Positions 9,146 to 17,418 of a DNA stretch of 21,880 bases are shown in pieces (the stretch's first letter is position 1; the number at the start of each line of letters is the position of its first letter). A program made the translations under genes and the position numbers. Location of the stretch: NCBI GenBank assembly GCA_032718475.1, contig JAUCBJ010005122.1, positions 1 through 21,880 of the forward strand, given 5' to 3'. The stretch comes from Nemertoderma westbladi (Eukaryota; Xenacoelomorpha; Nemertodermatida; Nemertodermatidae). The notes under the pieces were generated by a model that did not search any database, was not told the origin of the DNA, and saw only the letters and a list, made by a program, of their open reading frames with translations.

Positions 9146-10153
9146 TTAAGAATGGTGCGCCGGCTTGTCGACAACATTGCGCCGCCACAACTCCCTATTA
9201 CCCATGACATTTACTAGATCATCCGCATCTTAAAGGCCAGTGTCCTTTAAGATGCGTCTCAAGAAAGTCATGGGCTGTCCACCATGCTTATTCACTCCAT
9301 GAGGCTGCCAAAGTACAAGATTATGCACTGGCTGGTCCTCACGGCGAAGGCAATGTCCTGCAAAGCGGAGGCGATTTTGTTCTAGTGTCAAGCTTGGGGA
9401 AACCAAATTAGACACCTCCAATGTTATATAGTGTCTGGTTGGAGATGTGTGCATTGTACTTGACAAAATGAACCCAGCATGGACTCCCATAGAAGAGTAC
9501 TGAAACTACTGCTGCTCTAAATAATCGGACCTTAAGTTTCCGATTAATTCTCGGTGACTTCCAAATCCTGGAAAGCATATTCAAGGCTGCCCATGCCTTT
9601 CCCTTACGTATTCGAAGGTCCTCACCTGACTTCCGGATCCATGATCCCAGGTAACAGAAGTCGTCCACATGCTCATGCTCAAGCATACCATCCTTTGAGC
9701 TTATGCTCATCCGATCAGAGACTTGCTGAGGACTTTCAAAGTTAACTGTCAACATTTTGGTCTTTCTGGAGTTAATAAAAAGACCAACACTAGAAGCAGC
9801 ATGGTCTAATGAGCTGAGGAGCCTTTGGGCTCCCTCTAGTGATTCTGAGAGTACTCCTAAGTCATCAGCAAAGTCTAGATCAGTTAGGTATTTGGCAGGG
9901 TTTCCTCGACTTCTGGAGCCAGTAGGTGGAGTTATCATCACCCCATCATCATTATGATGATCTAAGGACATGCGTAGAACATAGTCAACCACAATTATGA
10001 ACAAGAATGGTGCAAGTGTGTCTCCCTGGAGGACGCCCCATAACACTTCAAATGGTTCTGTGTCATCATCAACAGTAGACACAAATGTTGTCGAACCATC
10101 GTATACTGATCTGATTGCTGCAATAATTAGCTCCTGTAAATTAACGAGTACTG
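9146..10153 (-). pseudogene. Reverse transcriptase, C-terminal two-thirds (RTE-like), frameshifted
   Basis: RNA-templated DNA polymerase of the non-LTR element. Visible in order on the minus strand: ELIIAAIRSVYDGS, GVLQGDTLAPFLF (10003-10040), LTDLDFADD (palm motif with the two catalytic Asp, about 9860-9890), VGLFINSRKTKM, DFCYLGSWIRKS, then a frame change between about 9410 and 9490. After it come RFAGHCLRREDQPVHNLVLW and LRRILKDTGL. A second shift leads to DADDLVNVMGNRELWRRNV and a stop at 9146-9148. The fingers and palm motif A (first catalytic Asp) are missing upstream of ELIIAAI, where a stop codon abuts the linker. The copy cannot encode an active enzyme. Confidence 0.88.
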
Positions 10154-10398
10154 CCTGTTCAGGGACCTACTGTAGATGCAGCCTTAACTGCATTCTTGGC
10201 CGCTGTAGTCTGTTTGAGTCGGGACTCTTTCTGTGCCTTGTAGAGGTCATTTCGGCACTTCTGAATTTTGTTGTCAGTCCAGGGGGCCCGTTTCCTGTTT
10301 CGAGGGTATACAGGAACTGTTTCTGCAGCTGGTAACGTAACTGCCTCTGTGAAGGCAGTGTAGCCCTCACAGTGATCTGCCGCATCAGAGGCAAGAAC
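10153..10398 (-). pseudogene. Endonuclease-RT linker of the RTE-like element, interrupted fragment
   Basis: Minus-strand reading from 10398: VLASDAADHCEGYTAF, then RNRKRAPWTDNKIQKCRNDL, ending AASTVGP and TGA at about 10153. It is the direct continuation of the endonuclease ORF, which breaks off at NRYEVLA next to 14051. Removing the 10399-14043 element plus one GCAAGAAC copy joins the two parts in frame as NRYEVLASDAADH. The motif WT+.KI.KCRNDLYKAQK is the usual basic linker between EN and RT domains. Confidence 0.82.
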
Positions 10399-10496
10399 GG
10401 ATCTAAGACACTTCCCCCCCCGGACACTTCCCCCCCGCCCAAGTAGGACACTTCCCCCCCGGACACTTGCCCCCCGGACACTTCCCCCCCCCCCAG
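10399..10496 (+). repeat. Left terminal repeat block of the 3.6-kb element
   Basis: Five units of (G)GACACTT(C/G)CCCCCC with variable C-run length, interrupted once by CGCCCAAGTA. The interruption is mirrored in the right block (TACTTGAGCG, about 13983-13992), showing that the blocks are homologous inverted repeats and not independent simple repeats. C-runs of 6-10 favour i-motif/G-quadruplex folding. Confidence 0.88.
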
Positions 10497-10670
10497 TTAA
10501 AGTGTTAAAATTAATCTGGGTGCATCAAAGAAATAAATAAAAGTTAAAGATGGTTACAGGACAAGTTGTATCTAGACAAGTTTTTTCAAAATTATAAAAG
10601 AAACATTTTTATAGTCAAATTTTGTTTGTTTTTCTTTTAATTCCTTTAATTCTTTTAATTTATTTTAATT

Positions 10671-10810
10671 GGGGGCTGCCGCCCCCAAACCCCCGCTTCT
10701 TTTGTTGGGGGCTACCGCCCCCAAACCCCCGCTTCTTTTCTTGGGGGCTGCCGTCCCCAAACCCCCGCTTCTTTTCTTAGGGGTTATCGCCCCCAGACCC
10801 CGGCATTTCC
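10671..10810 (+). repeat. 36-bp tandem repeat, four copies, each with a GC hairpin
   Basis: Units start at 10671, 10707, 10743 and 10779. Each has GGGGGCTGCCGCCCCC (self-complementary arms GGGGGC/GCCCCC), then AAACCCCCGCTTCTTTT. The fourth unit is degraded. Strongly GC-rich against an AT-rich surround. No coding frame is supported. Confidence 0.9.
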
Positions 10811-11207
10811 CTGAGTGCCCGTGGTGAAAGACTTAAGACCACTTTGAAATAATTAATTCATGTTTGTATCATCAGATAATAAATTGACTAAGCCTAAAGT
10901 AGGAGCTGTATTGAATGTTAACCAATTTAATATATAAATTACTACAATATTATATAATTCAACAAAATCCTATTAAAAATATTGCAAGTAACCAGGAAAT
11001 TTAATATGTAGTGTGTATAATATCTATATAGTATGTATAGTAGTAATATATATATCAATATGTAATGCTGAACACAGAATACAGGTCGACGCATGTCGAT
11101 TTTACCCTGGAGAGGTATAATTTTGATTGCAACAATAATATTCATCCCCATCTGCTACAATTTGAAGAAGACTATTACATAATAATACCTATAATTAAAA
11201 CAATTAA

Positions 11208-13633
11208 GGGTAAATAAGCTTAAAAGTGGCCAAAAAGGGGTACAAATTGACCGAAAAATTTTTGTCGGAAATTAGTGCAAAACCATACACCATTCGAAAG
11301 ATAATTTCATGGCGAATCTTGTGATGGTAGAGGGAGAGCATGACGCGCTGCTCAAAGGGAGATATATGGCAAAAACTAATGTCATATCTGTAACGTTTTT
11401 GTCTACCACTGTAACGCATTACAGTGATGACATTTATGGGACAAACGTCTGTAACGGCCATCTGTAACGGTAATTATGTTGTGGATTTTGCAGTATTTAT
11501 AACTTATTGCTTCGACAATAAGGTAATTTATTGGACAAACATCTGTAACAAACAGCGATATCTGACCATAACCATCGCATCCACTAAATTATATGTACTT
11601 AATACACATGATTTCAATAAATAGAATAAGTTTTTCATTAACATTTTTCTGTGTAACCGATAATCTTGTTTTACATGATTTTTTTTATCCCGTCTTAAAT
11701 TTTCTCTATCGCGCCGCTTTTTATATGCTTGTTTAAAATACTCTGTATAACAACCGCGGTCAATTTGTTCTCTGTACTTATTTAACCGCTCCCTGGCGTT
11801 TCTCTGCAACTGATTCAGAGACGTCCATTACCTCATCCAATAAACGGATCTGACTAAACTTATCACAATAATATAAGTAGTGCACAATTCCGTTAAGTGA
11901 TGTTAAGCCAATGATTTAGAAATTGATAGTAAAATATACTGTAGGCCTTTTATATGCTATGAGTATTTAATCATTAGAGTAAGTTCTAATCTTACATTGA
12001 AGTTATACAAGACTCACTGATAACAGTCACTGGATTATTTACTTTTGTTCATTTATTGCTTCATGTCAGATGAAATCAGACATACAAATTTATTGAAGTC
12101 TATCTATATACTGTACGTCTGCAGACCTAAAATCATGAAAAACGAAAAACAAAACATTGGGCAAAGGACCATCTGTACAATATATTGTATGTTAAAAAAA
12201 ACACTGTTTGTAGGAAATGTATCTTCTACAATTCTAAACGAAATAAAGCGAAATTTTGCAGAAAGCACATTTTATTAATACATAACATTTATAAGATGGA
12301 GATTGTATATATTTGCAATTAATTTCTAAATTATTTACCACGGACCCAGAAGCTCTGGATTGATATAATTTCATATGTGAAGTGAATCTGCGCTTTACTC
12401 CATATAATCCACAATCACCTCTTCCCGGATAGAGATAAACATGAATCCGTGTGTTACTCCCCTTACGGGATCCAGTAACACTTGACAATGAAAATTTGCT
12501 TGAATTCGCATTTTGCACTCATTTCCGGATTTCATGAAAATCCGGATCCGCGTTTTAACCTCAAAATCCGGGTACCGATCCGGATCCTGCATCCGATTCC
12601 GCGTTTTACACTTACCCATCTTACACTACCGCATTACCATGAGCAGTTAGGATGTCAGTAGGAAGACGAAGAACGTATCAAACGCGTAGGCATTCAAATA
12701 TTGTCAGTGATGCCTTATTGTATTTCAGGATGACACTCCGTTACAGATAGGACTGTCATATAGATAGGACTGAAAACCTACAGTCTGTAACGCATCGATA
12801 ACTGGTTATATAATGCGTTACAGATGAGACATGCCCTATCTGTAACGCACTGCACTATAAAGGTGACGTGTTACAGATGGTTGACAAAATCGCTTACCAC
12901 CGCCATACATCATAGGTGTTTATTTATCACATAAACTCTTGGGGTTAATGCGGCATAAATTCAAATTGCCTTTCCACACGTACCAATACTGTATACTTGT
13001 ATGAGATTAATATTATCAAAATCTATGGCCACATTTTGTAGCGTTACAGATATGGACGTTTATGCTTTCTATATTGACTTTGTTAAACATTAATACTTCC
13101 CAAATGAGATGACCTGGTCCTTTGTATGTGATATTTGGCCTATATATGTTAGAAACCCTGTAGATTCTAAATATATCAAAACTGTAAACCTACAGTTACT
13201 ACTTCAGATTCTAGACGTAAATGTTACAGATGTGACACAAAAATAGAAAAATCCATGCCCATTTTATGTATCGATCTCAAATGGTTCAACATGAATATTA
13301 TGGCCTGAAATAAATCGGAAAAGAAAGCAAAACATCTAAGCTTCCCAACAATATATAGGTTTCCTATATATTTGCCACTTGGGGTGATAAAATTTACAGT
13401 TGTTTGTGGTCTTGTCATGTAAGGGACAACTGATTTTCACGATATTTCAGTCTTTGATGGGGCATATCTTTTGACTGCCTTTACAGATTTTGATAATTTT
13501 TAGTGCGTAAGCTGCGCAAATAAATTAGCTACAAAATAATATATAACTTTATTATATACGAATAAATTAAAGCATTTAAAATTATATCGTAACTTCCGGA
13601 CAAACCATTGGCCACTTTTAAGCTTATTGACCC
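11208..13633. mobile_element. Inner inverted-repeat unit (possible nested DNA transposon), 2426 bp
   Basis: A 26-bp terminal inverted repeat with one mismatch: GGGTAAATAAGCTTAAAAGT plus GGCCAA at 11208-11233, and its mirror at 13608-13633. No clean direct repeat flanks it, so it may be a nested element that lost its TSD or an internal inverted repeat of the 3.6-kb element. On the minus strand a Lys/Arg-rich reading (about 11640-11824, with RDRENLRRDKK) is present without recognisable homology. The ORF has no ATG in its N-terminal half and is not called as a gene. Confidence 0.65.
11386..13229. repeat. Cluster of 12 dispersed CTGTAAC(G) words in both orientations
   Basis: Plus orientation at 11388, 11409, 11449, 11462, 11543, 12785 and 12840. 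Inverted at 12739, 12816, 12870, 13042 and 13223. Most are extended to ATCTGTAACG. Spacing is irregular, so this is not a tandem array; it looks like a set of repeated binding sites, possibly subterminal sites for a transposase. No host role can be assigned. Confidence 0.8.
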
Positions 13634-13916
13634 AAAATTATTATAATTCTATAGTTAATAAAAACAGTATATCATTCCGGGGATGGAATTTATAGGTCAT
13701 CTAATATATAATTAATTGTTTAAAGATTAGCAAACAATACGATGTAATTGCATTGATAAAACCCATAAATAAAACTTGGATATAAAATGTAAAATCGGGA
13801 TGCAAAAGATCACTTTCTGAGCTACGAAAGGAAAATTGGATACAACTTATCTGGATACAAGCGGTCCGTTTACCTTACAAAATGAAAAATACGAATGTGC
13901 GAAGTTAAGAACAGTC

Positions 13917-14043
13917 GGGGGGAAGTGTCCGCGGGGGGGGGAAGTGTCTGGGGGGGGGGGAAGTGTCCGGGGGGGAAGTGTCCTACTTGAGCGGGGGGGA
14001 ACTGTCCGGGGGGGAAGTGTCCGGGGGGAAGTGTCCGAACACC
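13917..14043 (-). repeat. Right terminal repeat block of the 3.6-kb element
   Basis: About eight units of GGGGGGAAGTGTCC with G-runs up to 10, inverted relative to the left block and sharing the interruption TACTTGAGCG. The outermost base pairs read ...GTCCGAACACC next to the TSD GCAAGAAC. Short ORFs rich in Gly or Pro across this block are artefacts. Confidence 0.88.
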
Positions 14044-14051
14044 GCAAGAAC

Positions 14052-15280
14052 CTCATACCTGTTGCTCAGCTGTAGTGTGAAGCTGGATCTCACACTTGAC
14101 TGTTGCAACAGAGAGGACCAGTCATGCCGCGGCAAGGCAGATTTCGTTGTTCTGCTAGCACGCAGACTAAGTCTTACCTTGGCCACAATAAGGCGGTGAT
14201 CACTGGAGAAGGGTCGTAGTGTAAATGCATTACAGTCTTGTATAGAGCTCCTGTATTTCCTACGAAACAGGATATGGTCTATCTGGGACTTGTGACCACT
14301 GGGTCCACTATGAGTCCATAGCTTTCCAGTTCGCTTCTTGAACTGGGTTCCAGCCGAAAACAATCCATTTCCAGAGTTAAAATCCTGAAGATGGACGGAA
14401 TTTCGGTTAACACTATTGCTATAGACCCAGGGCGATGTAGGTGATTGATGCAGACTTGCATTAAAGTCTCCCAGGAATGTTAAGAATGCATGCTGATCCA
14501 CTCATCAGTAGCTGCTTGTAGATTCTGGTAGAAATTTTCCACCTCATCTACAGGGGCAACACTAGTTGGAGAGTAGCACACAATCAGAACCACCTTAGGA
14601 AACTTTTTAGCCAGTCTTCCAGAACATGAGAAGTGGCAACGGATGATGCGGTTAGAGATTTGGTCTATTTTGTCCAATGCTGCATGTGCAGTTGGATTCA
14701 TCAATAGACCAATTCCACCATTGCTACTATCATCTGCTGAAGCGAGGGCGAGTCGCCAACCGCCCCCCATGTCCTTAATCAGAACCTCATCAGTCTGTCC
14801 AGTCTGCATTCGGTGCTCTTGAACACCCACTGCACTAAGAGAAAGCTTATCTGCCAAGGCAGTCAGCTCACCTTGTCGCATTGGGGACCCGAGTGTTAGG
14901 GTGTTTACTGAGGCTAGTCTAGCGACTTGCCTCAGATTCACCAATGGCTTTGTTGGTCGGGGTGGAACATGAGAGTAGCCTCCAACTTCAGAATCCCTCT
15001 CCCCCTCACAATCTGGCCTCCCTGGTGACCCAGGGTTTGGGCCAGAAAGGTCATAAGGAAAGGGACTAAAAGAATTGTTTGCCGCTCTCTCTCCAGTAGG
15101 GGGTGAGACCGGCAGCCGGTCAGGAGATATCTGACGCCTGTGAGGCCGATTGTGTCCAGTCATTCCACCGGCCTCTAGTGGCTGGACCTCCGCATTACTA
15201 ATGTAATCCATAGTGGGGGTTGGGGGGTGCTTTTTTGCCGAGTCAGCTCTCGGGGCAAATACCACACCCTGGTTTGCCAT
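14052..15280 (-). pseudogene. Apurinic-type endonuclease domain of the RTE-like element, one frameshift
   Basis: Target-nicking endonuclease that starts target-primed reverse transcription. The ATG at 15278-15280 opens an ORF with ~120 residues of Pro/Ser/Gly-rich leader. The EN fold follows: SVNTLTL (Asn126), GVQEHR (catalytic Glu155), NGGIGLLM, then VLIVCYSPTS. The frame shifts at about 14485-14500, and the second frame carries LGDFNA, SQIDHIL and SSDHRLIVAKV, the Asp/Asn, Asp and His of the active site. It ends at NRYEVLA where the 3.6-kb element is inserted. All catalytic residues are present, so the frameshift is probably recent decay. Confidence 0.88.
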
Positions 15281-15696
15281 TCCACAGGGTGGGTGTCGCA
15301 GTGGAGTCAGATATGAGGCCCATCACCCATATCTACTCTGGCGCACATGAACCACCATTGGCTGTGCAGCTCATCTGCTGGGTCATGCCCTGTACCCTTG
15401 CTGCCAGGTGCAGGTCGCAGTGAAGTGCTCTCAGAGTGGACATGATAACACTCTACTCCTGACCAGCCATTGGTAGGTCACCATCTGCCTAGCCAGGCCA
15501 TATACCCCTGCAGCCAAGTATATGGGTCCTTAATCCAGGACCAAGGGCGTCCTTATCCCAGAACGAAGGGGGTCCTAGTTACAGGACCAGATTTGCCCTA
15601 GTAAGAGGGTCTATGCAGCTACAGTTGGCACCTCCTTTATGCTGCATGGAGGTGGCAAGTTTTCTTGATCAATGACCTAGAATACCTGACCTGACC
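15281..15696 (-). other. 5' leader of the RTE-like element
   Basis: Between the ORF ATG and the TSD. Begins on the minus strand GGTCAGGTCAGGTATTC and has no ORF of note. It contains repeated AGGACC words and several short inverted repeats (for example around 15600-15660). Non-LTR leaders commonly hold the internal promoter; no specific element can be pointed to. Confidence 0.6.
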
Positions 15697-16390
15697 TGGT
15701 CCTTAGTAAGTGAATGTTCTAGAACGGTTGAGTAATTAACTGGTTTTACACGTTTGCCAGTTAGAAGAGATGTTGCCATATGTTCACCTATGCGGGCACA
15801 AAAGTGTCGGGTGGTTTCACCGATATAGGAAGCTGGGCAGCTTCCACATTTGTATAAATAAACTATATGGGACTGTAAGTGAGTCGGCATCTTATCCTTA
15901 GCTGAAAATATGTGACCAATCCTAAACGCCAGTTTAAATACTACTTTTAGATCTGCGTAGGGAAGGGTAGTACGTTTACGAATGGGAGTTTGTTGCAAGT
16001 TTGTGTGGGAGGTTTATTGTTATTTTATTTAGTAATTGTTCAGTGGCACCATTGAGTATACTCTTTGGATAACCGTTGCTTAGTAACGTTTTGTGTAATT
16101 CGAAAAGGTTTCTGTGGAAAATTAAGATGTTTGTACAAATGCGATACAGCCTATATGTGAGTGTATAGACGAGAGTAAATTTATAAGAAAACGGAAGAAA
16201 GCTGTGAAAGCAAGTAGGCAATCCTGTATAATATGTGGGTTTATTTTAAATGGATGTGGTGATAGATAAGTTGTTGTTGATAGTAACAAGAACGTCCAAG
16301 AAAGATAGTTTAGAATCGGTTTCGTGTGAAAGTTATGTTAGGTAAAATTGAGATTTTCGAGCTGATTATTGTGTGTGATTGACCAACTTT
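15697..16390 (-). pseudogene. Penelope-like element, RT thumb and GIY-YIG endonuclease (5' fragment)
   Basis: Minus strand in order: KLSFLDVLVTINNN (about 16275-16310), an in-frame TAA, NKPTYYTG, SFLPFSYKFTLVYTLTYR, RICTN, LLSNGYPKSIL. A frameshift near 15980-16000 follows, then HIVYLYKCGSCPASYIGETT with RIGEH (GIY-YIG nuclease with the CxxC insertion typical of PLEs) and VLEHSLTKD at the TSD. The FLDV / KPT.TG / YK..LV.TL..R...IC pattern is the standard PLE RT C-terminus. The catalytic RT core upstream is not recognisable; similarity fades at about 16390. The C-terminal end is at 8962-9112. Defective: one stop, one frameshift, 5' truncation. Confidence 0.87.
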
Positions 16391-17368
16391 CTCATGAGCT
16401 AAAATTAATATTGATTGGATGAGTACATCCAGAACTATTAGCATTTAAGTATTGTTAAGACGACGAACTGGAAAATACACATTTCTGATTAAAAGTAACA
16501 TAATCAGGGATTACTTTTTTCAAATAACTTAAGCGTGAAATGTGGGTTGATTTGTGATGTTATGGGACTAAATAGGTAATTGTCATGCTTATTAGCAAAC
16601 AATGTCTAATGATGGCATATTGTGGAGTGACTAGAAGGGTCATTAAGTCAACCAGCTCAGCATAATGGTACCGCTAATTGCTAATTCAACTATAATTGTC
16701 TCTCTGTACGTCTGTTTCTCTGTCTGAAACAGTAGAAATGCAGAACTGTAGAATTTCCCTTGGAGCTGGATAGGGATTAATATTTATTGCGTCGAAAGCC
16801 CCCCTCCCCTATCTTTAAAAAGCTATGCCCGCCGCAGAGGCCGCCAAAGCACAAAATCGTGCAAAGTCTCAAGACGAAAATACACTCCTGTAAAGCGGAG
16901 GCAGCTCCGTTCAATTCAAGTATTAAATTTGCGTTCAGACCCCCTCCCCCCTCTCTAGTTTTGTGGCCTGTTTTAACAACAATTTCATATGCAGTTTTTA
17001 ATTCGATTAAGCTTTATATTATCACTCATTCTTAATGTTACAATTTAGTACTTTTACAGTGTTCTCATCCTTGTATCTTTATTTGACCTCACACTCATGT
17101 TCGTTCGTGCAACAACACAAACTATTCGGAAAGCACACTTCAATCACATTGATTTTATTACTGAAATAAGACACTCTGTTAATATATTTTGGGACTGGGA
17201 CTTGGCGAATAGATGTAATAAAATTATACTAAATCTAAAATAAATTCATGTTTATTGTTTATAAATAAAGATACAATATCTATATAAGGAAGTATACACA
17301 TACACGTAGTGAAAATCAAAGATAAATAAAACACCGTCAATGTAAATTAAATATTTTGAAAAAGGTAC
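16391..17368. other. Intergenic stretch, no gene seen
   Basis: AT-rich DNA with two pyrimidine-rich patches (about 16798-16815 and 16938-16958, CCCCCTCCCC type). No ORF with recognisable features. The section 16391-16600 might be eroded PLE sequence, but I could not trace RT motifs in it. Confidence 0.4.
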
Positions 17369-17374
17369 TTTATT
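17369..17374 (-). terminator. Poly(A) signal AATAAA of the Derlin gene
   Basis: TTTATT on the plus strand, i.e. AATAAA on the coding strand, 45 bases after the stop codon. No genomic A-tract follows at a distance expected for a recent processed retrocopy. Confidence 0.6.
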
Positions 17375-17418
17375 TAACTTAATACCGGTTACCCACCCAA
17401 CAAGCTAGAGAAACATTC

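Larger units (their letters stand above)
10399..14043. mobile_element. 3645-bp unclassified DNA element with G-rich repeat TIRs, 8-bp TSD
   Basis: Flanked by GCAAGAAC on both sides (10391-10398, 14044-14051). The ends are GGATCTAAGACACTTCCCC and, inverted, GGTGTTCGGACACTTCCCC. Each terminus continues as a ~100-125 bp block of GGACACTTCCCCCC-type units in opposite orientation. The inside is AT-rich and holds a 36-bp repeat array (10671-10810), a second inverted-repeat unit (11208-13633) and a CTGTAAC(G)-word cluster. No transposase was recognised, so it is probably non-autonomous. An 8-bp TSD occurs in hAT, P, Zisupton-type and some other superfamilies; the termini do not settle which. Confidence 0.87.
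9113..15696 (-). mobile_element. RTE-like non-LTR retrotransposon (defective), 9-bp TSD
   Basis: Lies between two copies of TGGTCCTTA (9104-9112 and 15697-15705). In 5' to 3' order on the minus strand it has a ~416-bp leader, an ORF with an apurinic-type endonuclease, a linker, a partial reverse transcriptase and its C-terminal segment, then a short 3' tail ending GCCGATCCTAG. It is split by a 3645-bp DNA element (10399-14043). Without that insert and one TSD copy the body is about 2.9 kb, short for the family because the N-terminal RT region is missing near 10153. There are two further frameshifts. RTE-like is my best clade guess from the EN-RT layout and GVLQGD/FADD motifs; clade unproven. 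Confidence 0.85.

Noticed and set aside
11528-11809. Lys/Arg-rich minus-strand ORF inside the inner DNA element
   Set aside because: Begins with TTG, is preceded closely by a stop, and no transposase or helicase motif can be recognised; kept only as a remark in the element entry.
11199-13642. TSD around the inner 26-bp inverted repeat
   Set aside because: Flanks are ...ACAATTAA and AAAATTAT...; both are AT-rich and only loosely similar, which is not convincing.
10399-14043. Classification as a hAT transposon from the 8-bp TSD
   Set aside because: TSD length alone is shared by several superfamilies, the ends GGATC/GGTGT do not match the usual hAT termini, and no transposase is visible.
13836-14075. 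Gly/Pro-rich ORFs across the right G-rich block
   Set aside because: Translation of the GGGGGGAAGTGTCC repeat; not coding.
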